The notes under the pieces were generated by a model, which was given only the letters and a program-made list of their open reading frames with translations, did not search any database and had not been told where the DNA came from. A stretch of DNA of 64,000 nucleotides from Bacteroidales bacterium UBA3743 (GTDB lineage: Bacteria; Bacteroidota; Bacteroidia; Bacteroidales; Paludibacteraceae): assembly GCA_002371265.1 (NCBI GenBank), contig DFGT01000032.1:1-64000 (forward strand), given 5' to 3'. Made by a program: the position numbers and the translations under genes. How positions within the stretch are numbered: position 1 is the first letter of the stretch; each line of letters starts with the position of its first letter. Positions 26,701-34,705 of the stretch are shown here, piece after piece.

Positions 26701-27005
26701 CAATCATAAGGACAACCAAGGGTTCCCTTGATATATTTGATGCCCGCCCATTCGTCGCCAGTATACTCAAAAGCATTGGCATGCAGCTGATAAGCCTCAC
26801 GAATCTGATGCTCCATCTCAGCATGAGTCAAGCCCTCTGGAAGATTAGTACCCAAGTTTCCTCCACAAGCATATTTCAAAAACTGTGGAAACGGATAGGC
26901 AGGATTGCCTGAATTGATGTGGACCTTCACCGCATTCGCGTTTAATGAAAGTCCCATAGAAAATAAAACAGGTAAGAAAAAACCTTTTATAACTCTTTTA
27001 TTCAT
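23736..27005 (-). CDS. secreted GH8 glycoside hydrolase with DUF11-like domains and T9SS-like tail
   Basis: The 1089-residue protein has a signal peptide (KRVIKGFFLPVLFSMGLSLNANA) and a GH8 (alpha/alpha)6 domain over about 35-545. The TEGDGYALLAAAYMAD block carries the expected acid Glu, and AADGDEDVALALYVAYKQW matches the family-8 signature with its Asp. Two or three DUF11/CARDB-like beta domains follow (about 550-680, 690-760, 915-1010, with VVIVDTIPNDFQLVSVSEGG and VITDSIPLGFEFVSFVGDS). The last 45 residues (VYNAQGQLLKRQV, then GLSKGVYMV) fit a type A T9SS sorting domain. GH8 enzymes cleave cellulose, xylan, chitosan or related beta-1,4 glycans; the substrate here is unknown. Confidence 0.85.
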   Translation of the reverse strand: MNKRVIKGFFLPVLFSMGLSLNANAVKVHINSGNPAYPFPQFLKYACGGNLGTNLPEGLTHAEMEHQIREAYQLHANAFEYTGDEWAGIKYIKGTLGCPYDCTEGDGYALLAAAYMADKPTFDGLWMRTHDLRRYRTKKYSDCKPTEESYWYGPFSLGDLEGSSSSAADGDEDVALALYVAYKQWGEFMLDGTGEPVLDACGNPISYKQELIEVVRGLVALSTRFSEEKTKMRVCSGMIGLDGYVKGGDSWSEITKWAFDNPTVFSDSMAIYNMSDGGTVNVKGINLVPEFSGPFNQYTDYNAPAYYREFHDLLLSLSKELGMTNEWEAEQFRRAEASSDWLIGQLMAKSPYSVPTAGSGTVNEDGSKTTFEKFGALTDIRAAWRTISHYVWHGNPKYSWNPVTHQVEDGENSFEYGAAVRFSNYLNDPMNWNDSLEHSCYEYGALSIPISGPKTMPWQIDPMTGNSDENSFRGLGAPKALSSFAAIGAQDYNLMGEIYNIAYSIFDVDEQTEDGELKPKYLHGWFRQMGMMALTGNYAAPSQMEASSNLKIYRSIKDSVSSCRVGDTITYILSYRNYGSKDATDVVIVDTIPNDFQLVSVSEGGVYRPVTNEITWSLGDVPGFKSDSTEGAALDFSAPNLSKTMGQVYYKCVVKPGASGRYSLNATIYSKGGKESKTNEYPNYVTATMQRNTIDIIPNTLSVTKSADRDTVKKDDVVEFTIAYSNTDSLPFLTGGRSRVNFTVAGTQSESWRYKFMLRINNDAIEPVINTGNYRVSFFMNTKNADLQLKSLFANGFEKTINDECFSMKKLSDSIVVMRTHFPYGLSSNTIWLNLLGGVYMHGELKGTVPLHLILTADSPRFLDVDFSGSWSDLEPAEDDELYYPVSPSYQIPDSIVNVDKMIYSACDNSDVVTETVLVEEYDGHTWRKILGEAPYNGIEAENVVITDSIPLGFEFVSFVGDSTGATYEATPDADFSSGIVRYRADKLKIGEKGSFGYKCRYTGPVSGGSYVTSAIMESKNENVKSTMHLIVDDLSSVKQTVNEDGDAPVDVYNAQGQLLKRQVSPDQALEGLSKGVYMVGNKKKVVTK

Positions 27006-27100
27006 ATATTTTGTTATTTATTTTCAGAAGCTCTTTCTCTGCCTTTTTTCTCCCATTTACCAGAATAGAAAGGCAAAAACCTCAACAGAAGATTTCCCGA

Positions 27101-27108
27101 CAAAATTA
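27101..27108 (-). promoter_or_regulatory. -7 promoter box for the GH8 gene
   Basis: TAATTTTG on the minus strand lies about 95 bases upstream of the ATG at 27005. A second box at 27351-27358 also reads toward this gene. Confidence 0.4.
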
Positions 27109-27298
27109 ATTGAAATTTTCTCATTCACCAAAACTTTCTCCATTACTTTTTCAGGTGCAACGGAATTGTAATACAGTAGGCAAACAGATAATCTTAAACA
27201 AGTTACGTAGATTTACTTATAATCTGGTTAGCAATATAGCAATGATAATATACCTGACAAGATGTCTCATGAGATGCAATTTTAACGTTAACACAACT

Positions 27299-27340
27299 CG
27301 TTAGCTTTTACGGGATTTATATACCTCGGGAAAGCTAACG
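27299..27340. other. hairpin between GH8 gene and CRISPR trailer
   Basis: CGTTAGCTTT (27299-27308) and AAAGCTAACG (27331-27340) form a perfect 10-bp stem around a 22-base loop. It lies 30 bp from the leader-distal end of the array. No strong T-run follows on either strand, so it may be a weak terminator for pre-crRNA or a leader structure for the GH8 transcript. The rest of 27006-27369 shows no gene. Confidence 0.5.
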
Positions 27341-27350
27341 AAATCGGGGG

Positions 27351-27358
27351 CAAAGATA
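27351..27358 (-). promoter_or_regulatory. -7 box at the CRISPR trailer end
   Basis: TATCTTTG on the minus strand lies 12 bp from the degenerate terminal repeat. A TTG about 22 bases upstream falls inside that repeat. It would drive transcription toward the GH8 gene through the 27299 hairpin. Confidence 0.4.
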
Positions 27359-27369
27359 CTAATTTTGAA

Positions 27370-30300
27370 GTTTCTTATTCCAATATGGTTCGATTAAAAG
27401 ACTGGAGCATAAGGCAAACGACATGAACAGATACGTAGTTTCAATTCCAATATGGTTCGATTAAAAGATTGATTTACAAATTTAGCAAAATGCGTTTTAT
27501 ATATATTTCAATTCCAATATGGTTCGATTAAAAGATATTCGCCCAGATGCAAGAATGTTTTCGCAAAGGTATTTCAATTCCAATATGGTTCGATTAAAAG
27601 ACGTGCTGGTTATTCTCATTCTTGGATGTGGGGTCGTAAGTTTCAATTCCAATATGGTTCGATTAAAAGGATAATTTGTAAAACAAATCATCTGTATAGT
27701 TAAGTTTGTTTCAATTCCAATATGGTTCGATTAAAAGACTCGACTTTTGTTGATGATGTTGATGCTAAATTTTTGTTTCAATTCCAATATGGTTCGATTA
27801 AAAGATTAATCATTAATTTTCCAGATGACGCCCAAAAAATTGTTTCAATTCCAATATGGTTCGATTAAAAGGCAAATGGATATAACCATGTTGCAAAAAA
27901 TGTATCTTGTTTCAATTCCAATATGGTTCGATTAAAAGCTCCACAGCTCCCTGCAACGCATGTGTGATAGACAGTTTCAATTCCAATATGGTTCGATTAA
28001 AAGACAACTATCTTACAGAAGATGACGCATTGAGAATCGGTTTCAATTCCAATATGGTTCGATTAAAAGACACGCATTGACAGCAGAGCAGTTAGAGTAG
28101 TTAAGTTTCAATTCCAATATGGTTCGATTAAAAGTATTCACCGAAATTCAAGAGGAGACTTCCGGAAGTGCGTTTCAATTCCAATATGGTTCGATTAAAA
28201 GCTTGGCAACATTATTTGCTATAACGCAAAGATATTCAGTTTCAATTCCAATATGGTTCGATTAAAAGAAAAGGATATCATAATTTATCTCAATCCGGAA
28301 ATTGTGTTTCAATTCCAATATGGTTCGATTAAAAGTATAGCAGAATTACCTACCCAACAATTTCCATTCGTTTCAATTCCAATATGGTTCGATTAAAAGC
28401 GTCAGTTAGGAGATTACGCTGGTCAATCGTCTCGCGTTTCAATTCCAATATGGTTCGATTAAAAGGAGGCTGATTTGCAGTTGCAGAATAACCTTAAAAC
28501 AAGTTTCAATTCCAATATGGTTCGATTAAAAGGCATCGCTTACCAGGATATCCTCAAACTCTTACAAGTTTCAATTCCAATATGGTTCGATTAAAAGTGC
28601 AGATACCGGCGGAGATGATGAGGGCGCAGGAAGGTTTCAATTCCAATATGGTTCGATTAAAAGGAGACCGTGGCGAGCAAGGAATACAAGGTATTCAGTT
28701 TCAATTCCAATATGGTTCGATTAAAAGCAAAATAAAGTCCTTCACGCAATAGTCACTACTATAGTTTCAATTCCAATATGGTTCGATTAAAAGTTATATC
28801 CCTGTTCCGTGTAATATCCGCTTCCCTGGTTTCAATTCCAATATGGTTCGATTAAAAGGATAAGGGCGTCTGTATGCTATAAGGTGCAAGACCTAGTTTC
28901 AATTCCAATATGGTTCGATTAAAAGAGTGTAATGAGATTTACTCATATCAAAACGTGCGTGGTTTCAATTCCAATATGGTTCGATTAAAAGATTGATCGT
29001 TTTACGTGGTACAATCCTGAATTTGAGTTTCAATTCCAATATGGTTCGATTAAAAGTGTAGATGCTTTTCGTACTTTTTATATTGATTCCCTGTTTCAAT
29101 TCCAATATGGTTCGATTAAAAGACTTTGAGCTTGCGAGATTAAAGAGGACATATCGGCGTTTCAATTCCAATATGGTTCGATTAAAAGTCGGTATGCTGA
29201 CGTGTCTGTTGATCACTTTCTTCTGTTTCAATTCCAATATGGTTCGATTAAAAGTTTTTCATTTTATAGTTTTATTTTTAATCCAAGTTTGTTTCAATTC
29301 CAATATGGTTCGATTAAAAGACGTTACAAGGTTAATTGACAGCAAGTATTTACGTGTTTCAATTCCAATATGGTTCGATTAAAAGAAAATGCCGTAATTC
29401 GCAACGTCGGTGAGCTGTACAGTTTCAATTCCAATATGGTTCGATTAAAAGCAATAGCAGATTCCAATAGAGCCTGTATTGTAACCTGTTTCAATTCCAA
29501 TATGGTTCGATTAAAAGGCACACTGAGAGACATATTTCCAATCATCGACACTGTTTCAATTCCAATATGGTTCGATTAAAAGATGTCTGCTCTATCATCA
29601 GTTTCTGCTTAGTGCCGTTTCAATTCCAATATGGTTCGATTAAAAGACCTTTGCCAATCGTCTCCGCTCCGTTACCCATCAGCGTTTCAATTCCAATATG
29701 GTTCGATTAAAAGACAGAAGGACGCACAGCTGAGGCAAGGGGTATCGCTGTTTCAATTCCAATATGGTTCGATTAAAAGTGAGCGGAAATCAGAAGCATC
29801 GAATATGTTATTATGTTTCAATTCCAATATGGTTCGATTAAAAGTTACCAGTAAACTGTATTTCAGCCTGATAATTATCGTTTCAATTCCAATATGGTTC
29901 GATTAAAAGACAACAAGAGAAGGATGAAGGAGATTGAGGAGGAATGTTTCAATTCCAATATGGTTCGATTAAAAGACTTCGTGCAGGGGAATATCCTCAA
30001 ATACGTTGTAGTTTCAATTCCAATATGGTTCGATTAAAAGAAAATGCCGTAATTCGCAACGTCGGTGAGCTGTACAGTTTCAATTCCAATATGGTTCGAT
30101 TAAAAGCCCCCGTCTCATCGTCAAGCTCGTAGCACGCCACATGTTTCAATTCCAATATGGTTCGATTAAAAGAAGAAAGTTTTCGACTTCTAAAAGATGG
30201 GCAGATGCTGTTTCAATTCCAATATGGTTCGATTAAAAGCAGTCTACGAATATCACTCCTACTGCTCCGACTTCTTGTTTCAATTCCAATATGGTTCGAT

Positions 30301-31492
30301 TAAAAGAATAATCAAAAAACGCTTTATAATAAGCAAAAAGGTTTCAATTCCAATATGGTTCGATTAAAAGTAATCTTGTCCAAATTCCTCTGTCTAGCCC
30401 TCTTAAGTTTCAATTCCAATATGGTTCGATTAAAAGGTCTCCGCCGAGAATATGCCCGCAGCCGCCACCGCCGTTTCAATTCCAATATGGTTCGATTAAA
30501 AGAATTTGGAAATATATTCTTACTAAGGACGATTCAATGTTTCAATTCCAATATGGTTCGATTAAAAGGGTGTGGTGGACTAGTTGCCACGGCCTGCTCA
30601 CGTGCGTTTCAATTCCAATATGGTTCGATTAAAAGAGTGAGGTTGTGCACGCTAGTCCGCTTTCTTCATCGTTTCAATTCCAATATGGTTCGATTAAAAG
30701 GACAATAACGGGCATTTAATATTAACAGCATAACTTAGTTTCAATTCCAATATGGTTCGATTAAAAGAATCATATGCTTAAGTAGAGTATGCGACTTTCT
30801 TGTAGTTTCAATTCCAATATGGTTCGATTAAAAGGATTCAGTCTATGGCGGTGATGAGTTTATTGTGTTGTTTCAATTCCAATATGGTTCGATTAAAAGT
30901 AGACAGAACATCTTCACTTATCATCTCAATTATGTTTCAATTCCAATATGGTTCGATTAAAAGATCGAGCAAGAGTATTCCTGTCGACTTTGCACATTTG
31001 TTTCAATTCCAATATGGTTCGATTAAAAGATACCTGCAATACCTGCTGCGGCTGCGACTATCGCGTTTCAATTCCAATATGGTTCGATTAAAAGCCTTTT
31101 GCTTAAATGTTGATGCAAAATTAAAATTTAGTTTCAATTCCAATATGGTTCGATTAAAAGAACTCATCTCCAATTCTTCTGAAGATGCTATAACGAGTTT
31201 CAATTCCAATATGGTTCGATTAAAAGAATATCCCATGAGAAGAACGCCATGAAGCCATCTGAGTTTCAATTCCAATATGGTTCGATTAAAAGAGGTGGTT
31301 TGCACAGATGAAGAGGCAGTTTACGTCAGTTTCAATTCCAATATGGTTCGATTAAAAGTTAGAGCGAAAACTAATTTTCTGGTCCGCAGTATCAAGTTTC
31401 AATTCCAATATGGTTCGATTAAAAGCCAACCAAGAGACTCACGACGAGGAGAACCATTTCTAGTTTCAATTCCAATATGGTTCGATTAAAAG
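27370..31492 (-). CRISPR. CRISPR array, 63 repeats and 62 spacers, type I
   Basis: The 30-bp repeat on the plus strand begins GTTTCAATTC and ends CGATTAAAAG. On the minus strand it ends GGAATTGAAAC, giving the I-B-like 5' handle ATTGAAAC, so the crRNA sense is leftward, the same as the cas genes. I counted 63 repeats with starts from 27370 to 31463 and spacers of about 34-38 bp. The leftmost repeat (27370-27400) is degenerate (GTTTCTTATTCC, 31 bp), and repeats at 27505 and 27571 begin with A instead of G, which marks the leader-distal end. The last repeat, 31463-31492, is leader-proximal. The spacer at 29386-29421 is identical to that at 30041-30076. Confidence 0.97.
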
Positions 31493-31730
31493 TCGTTGCG
31501 AAAATACGATTTTTTAGCAAAAACAAAGGCTTATAAGCCAATGTTTTTGCTAAAAATTCATAACTAATGTTGTCGATGGGCAATTCTACAAAATCCCCGA
31601 CCTTCGACAACTTTCTTAAATATCTGATTTCCAACATGTCAAAGATCTCAACTCTGCCATATTATCTCTTTTTCCTCTAATAAATTAGCCGGCGACAACA
31701 TGACTATAAAGAAATGTCTGATTTTCAATC
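31493..31730 (-). promoter_or_regulatory. CRISPR leader between cas2 and the first repeat
   Basis: This 238-bp AT-rich stretch separates the cas2 stop from the leader-proximal repeat. It contains a 46-bp near-perfect palindrome (31511-31556): arms TTTTTAGCAAAAAC and GTTTTTGCTAAAAA around GGCTTATAAGCC. A second inverted repeat, GTTGTCGA (31569-31576) with TCGACAAC (31604-31611), lies beside it, and a third CGACAAC is at 31693-31699. No clear TAnnTTTG box for pre-crRNA was found. The leader role is inferred from position, repeat polarity and terminal repeat decay at the far end. Confidence 0.75.
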
Positions 31731-31994
31731 TTATATAAAATTGTCTATGTCAGATAATTCCTTTCCTAAAATCTCCTTATCTAACCACTTTTGTTGGCTC
31801 GACGAAAAGACTATGATACTGTCTTCTTCTGGATCCATAATCTTCAATGCTTGACTCTTCAACTCTTTCAACTTCACTTCCGTTATCTCTCCCTCAAACA
31901 CTGAATTTTGTATCCAATTCAAGTATTTTCTACATAACTTTAACATCTTCCCCACTCGTCGCTCGCCACAATCATATACTAATATCACGTACAT
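31731..31994 (-). CDS. cas2: CRISPR-associated protein Cas2
   Basis: The 87-residue protein begins MYVILVYDCGERRVGKMLKL, the beta-1 strand with the conserved Asp (VYD) of Cas2, and contains YLNWIQNSVFEGEITEVKLK. The length fits Cas2. It forms the dimeric bridge in the Cas1-Cas2 integration complex. It is separated from cas1 by 1 bp and directly adjoins the leader. Confidence 0.95.
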   Translation of the reverse strand: MYVILVYDCGERRVGKMLKLCRKYLNWIQNSVFEGEITEVKLKELKSQALKIMDPEEDSIIVFSSSQQKWLDKEILGKELSDIDNFI

Positions 31995-31995
31995 A

Positions 31996-33015
31996 TCACC
32001 ACCACATCTTAAAAGGTTTGTACTCCTCCATCTCCAACAAATGCTTTGCCAACTTATAACACTCTAACTTTATCAAATGCTTATAGCTGACACTTCTATT
32101 CAATGCCCTATGCTTTATCGTCTCATTCAGTCGATCTTCAAATGCTTTTACAAAGATCTTCTTTCCCGTCGGATTCAACAAACATCTGTTCATCTTATTG
32201 TCGAAATGTTTTGTCTGAATCTCTTTCTTGTTCAACAACTTAAAAATAACTCTGTCTACCAGAATTGGCTTGAAGATCTCCGACACATCCAAACACAACG
32301 AAAATCTTCGTTCTCCCGGACTATGCAGATAGCTTATTGTAGGATTCAATTGTGTCTGATGGATTGCTCGTAAACATTGCGAATAGCACATCATATTACC
32401 GAACGAGATTAATGCGTTCACTTCATTCCTTGGCGGCTGCTTACTTCGTCCACCCATCTCGAAATCGTCAATGATCAAATCGAACGCATCATAATATGTT
32501 TGACGGATATTTCCCTCCAATCCCATCAGCTCGCTCACACTCCTCATCTCAACTATTTTAGAGGAGTAGCCTTCAATCTGCGTTATTATAGATTCCATAT
32601 CCTTTCCTCTATTATTGTAATAGCGAAGATTCTTGACCATATTGTATGACGCTCCTTCAATAAACTTTTTAGCAATCTCCAGACGTCGACCGTCTTCTTG
32701 ATAAGCAGATGTCTGAGCCATCAGCATTTTGCCAGAAAGCAATCCGTCTCGTGGCATAAACGACCCCGTATAATTCTCATAATAATCAAAGAAATGGACA
32801 GGAATGTCGTGCTGTCCCAAAAAATTAAAGAGCGAACTCGTTGCATGAAGAGAACCAAAAACATAAAATTCACTCACGTCCTCAACTGGCAAATAACGAG
32901 GTGAACCTACTGGCTTCACGTCACCATCTTCCAACTCCTCGAAAGGCGTGAATTTTAATGTATTGTCCTTTCTTTCCAACTTACCTGGATTAAATAGATA
33001 ATACGTCCTTTTCAT
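31996..33015 (-). CDS. cas1: CRISPR-associated endonuclease Cas1
   Basis: The 339-residue integrase begins MKRTYYLFNPGKLERKDNTLKF and has the I-B/I-C-like N-terminal beta domain (FYVFGSLHATSSLFNFLGQHDIPVHFFDYY). The C-terminal helical domain has the metal-site residues: Glu in the ALISFGNMM region (NEVNALISFGN), His in SYLHSPGERRFSLCLDVSEIFKP and Asp in the LDVSEIFKP segment. Cas1 integrates new spacers at the leader end with Cas2 and Cas4. It overlaps cas4 by 4 bp and is 1 bp from cas2. Confidence 0.95.
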   Translation of the reverse strand: MKRTYYLFNPGKLERKDNTLKFTPFEELEDGDVKPVGSPRYLPVEDVSEFYVFGSLHATSSLFNFLGQHDIPVHFFDYYENYTGSFMPRDGLLSGKMLMAQTSAYQEDGRRLEIAKKFIEGASYNMVKNLRYYNNRGKDMESIITQIEGYSSKIVEMRSVSELMGLEGNIRQTYYDAFDLIIDDFEMGGRSKQPPRNEVNALISFGNMMCYSQCLRAIHQTQLNPTISYLHSPGERRFSLCLDVSEIFKPILVDRVIFKLLNKKEIQTKHFDNKMNRCLLNPTGKKIFVKAFEDRLNETIKHRALNRSVSYKHLIKLECYKLAKHLLEMEEYKPFKMWW

Positions 33016-33527
33016 ACATCATCAGTTTCTGTGACACAACAAAAATCGAAATAGCTACAACTTTTACATATTTTCATGGCTACTCTATCCGGACATTTTT
33101 CAGACGCGATTATTTTTTCAATTTCACTTTTCATCTTTTCTATTTCACGTCTATCATCATCCGTCAACACGATGGGAGTTGTCTTTCTCATCGTAGGGTA
33201 CTCTAAAATGCCCCGGACTCCGTCTACTCCATTTTGTTCCAAGACATATATATAGTATTTCACCTGCCATTCATGAGCTTCCTCAACTTTGTCGGAACGT
33301 TTGATTTCATGTACAATCTTATTCTTAGCGTCATAAAAATCAATTTTGACACCCCCGACCTCCAACTCTTCATATCGCTCTGGACGCTGCGGATAAGAAT
33401 CCTCATGAATGAGTTTTCCATCGTAGACAAGGTCGGAATTATGCTCCATGTTGATACCATTGGCAAAGAGCCATAGTTTACGATGGCAGATCAAATAATA
33501 ATTGAAATGGGTGCCAGTGATTTGCAT
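33012..33527 (-). CDS. cas4: CRISPR-associated exonuclease Cas4
   Basis: The 171-residue RecB-like nuclease has the first Fe-S cysteine in HFNYYLICHRKLWLF and the C-terminal cysteine cluster CKSCSYFDFCC. The nuclease core VKIDFYDAKNKIVHEIKRSDKVEEAHEWQVKYYIYVLE contains the D-(E/D)-x-K and Q-x3-Y motifs. Cas4 trims pre-spacers and selects the PAM end during adaptation. The small size is normal for I-B/I-C Cas4. It is preceded by a hairpin at 33575-33610 that separates it from cas7. Confidence 0.95.
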   Translation of the reverse strand: MQITGTHFNYYLICHRKLWLFANGINMEHNSDLVYDGKLIHEDSYPQRPERYEELEVGGVKIDFYDAKNKIVHEIKRSDKVEEAHEWQVKYYIYVLEQNGVDGVRGILEYPTMRKTTPIVLTDDDRREIEKMKSEIEKIIASEKCPDRVAMKICKSCSYFDFCCVTETDDV

Positions 33528-33574
33528 ATTTTATGTTGCTTTCTGTATCGGCCATGATTAGTATTATAAAAGAG

Positions 33575-33610
33575 AAAAGTGATTGCTGCAAAAAACAACA
33601 ATCACTTTTT
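33575..33610. terminator. hairpin between interference and adaptation genes
   Basis: AAAAGTGATTG (33575-33585) pairs perfectly with CAATCACTTTT (33599-33609) across a 13-base loop. It has T-rich flanks on both sides. It lies in the 94-bp gap after cas7 and before cas4, the only sizeable gap in the operon. It could attenuate transcription into cas4-cas1-cas2. Confidence 0.6.
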
Positions 33611-33621
33611 ATTCACAAAAT

Positions 33622-34677
33622 TTACAATTGATTTTCGTAATCAAAAGTACTCATAAGATTAATAAGTTTTTCCTCCGCTTTTTTCAATGCGTCAGCTGAT
33701 TCTGTTTCTGTTACAATGTAATTTGCACAAGGCAATGTAATAAACAAATCTGCTCCAGCGGATTCATCTACAATTGGTTTTGCTTTTGGTTTTTCTCCGT
33801 CATCAACTAATTTCGCTCGTATTGCTCCCGCCAATGTGTTAGCATTGTCACTGATAGCAATAGCCAATGTCTCCATCAAGCTGAAGGTACGAGCTTGATT
33901 TGATGTGATTCGCCAGTTGATAATAGCTTTAGCTAAAGCTGGTATTACTTTTTCACGCTCTTCTTTTGGCAATACTAGACACTCGCCAAACACATTCCTA
34001 CTCTCCTTCCAACCTTTAGATTTCAAGGACTCAATCATTTCTTTTGAGATTTCTGGCTCATGTTGATTAGTTGATACGCAAAACAATGTTCGTAAATCAA
34101 TTGCTAGATCATATACAAACAACCCTGAAGTTCTGGCATTGTCAGGTATCCAATTTCTTCGTGGTAAAGTACGTTCATTTGTCTGAAGAAACTCTTCAAT
34201 TTCCTCTTCCGTTAAAAGTTTATCACTTCCTGCCATTCGAACTTTAACAGGATGATTATCTGGGCGGTCGCTTCTGTCGAAAGTGAGATTCTCCTTGTCA
34301 ACACCAGCTAAAAGTGGATGTAGTGGACGCATTGCCGAAATTGAGAGTGGACTTCTACGTTTTTTTGTTGGACCATCACCAGCACGCATCCATCCCCCTA
34401 TCAATTGATCAACATAATCTGGATCACATGGTGACCATGGTTCTTTATTCTCCAACTCTTTTTTTGCTGTGATGTTGTAGTTAAACGTTATCGGTGCCAT
34501 TTGGACGTTCAACTCATCGGTCAAAGACTGCAGAATAGAACGTTTGACTTGTTGACCACTCGAATAAGCAACTACTCGATTAAATTGAGAGTCAAAATAC
34601 GTTTTTTGTCCGTCTTGAACACAAAATACCGTATGTTCAACATGTTTTAATGCTCTTAAATAAATGTATGGATTCAT
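33622..34677 (-). CDS. cas7: Cas7-type backbone subunit (Pging-like, Csp1-type)
   Basis: The 351-residue product from the ATG at 34677 begins MNPYIYLRALKHVEHTVFCV and shows SGQQVKRSIL, the early Cas7 signature for crRNA-groove binding. A long thumb-like insert follows (GWMRAGDGPTKKRRSPLSIS), then SGLFVYDLAIDLRTLFCVS. The C-terminal part includes NQARTFSLMETLAIAIS. Cas7 forms the filament of Cascade along the crRNA. The sequence resembles the rare type I Pging subtype rather than canonical Cas7b or Cas7c, based on recall of family patterns and not on a search. A longer start at 34728 would overlap the upstream stop. Confidence 0.8.
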   Translation of the reverse strand: MNPYIYLRALKHVEHTVFCVQDGQKTYFDSQFNRVVAYSSGQQVKRSILQSLTDELNVQMAPITFNYNITAKKELENKEPWSPCDPDYVDQLIGGWMRAGDGPTKKRRSPLSISAMRPLHPLLAGVDKENLTFDRSDRPDNHPVKVRMAGSDKLLTEEEIEEFLQTNERTLPRRNWIPDNARTSGLFVYDLAIDLRTLFCVSTNQHEPEISKEMIESLKSKGWKESRNVFGECLVLPKEEREKVIPALAKAIINWRITSNQARTFSLMETLAIAISDNANTLAGAIRAKLVDDGEKPKAKPIVDESAGADLFITLPCANYIVTETESADALKKAEEKLINLMSTFDYENQL

Positions 34678-34705
34678 TGTTAACATTTTTATCGTTAGAC
34701 ATTTG

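Noticed and set aside
27497..31489. Open frames on both strands across the array with recurring FNSNMVRLK, FQFQYGSIK or FNRTILELK
   Set aside because: They are translations of the CRISPR repeat in different frames, joined by spacer codons. No start, promoter or conserved protein is present.
31419..31637. 72-codon minus-strand frame covering the leader and the last repeats
   Set aside because: It includes the repeat-derived FNRTILELK and the leader palindrome, and no promoter or conserved domain supports it.
33450..33530. Short overlapping frame near the cas4 start
   Set aside because: It begins MADTESNIKYANHWHPF but ends after 25 codons inside cas4 and lacks support.
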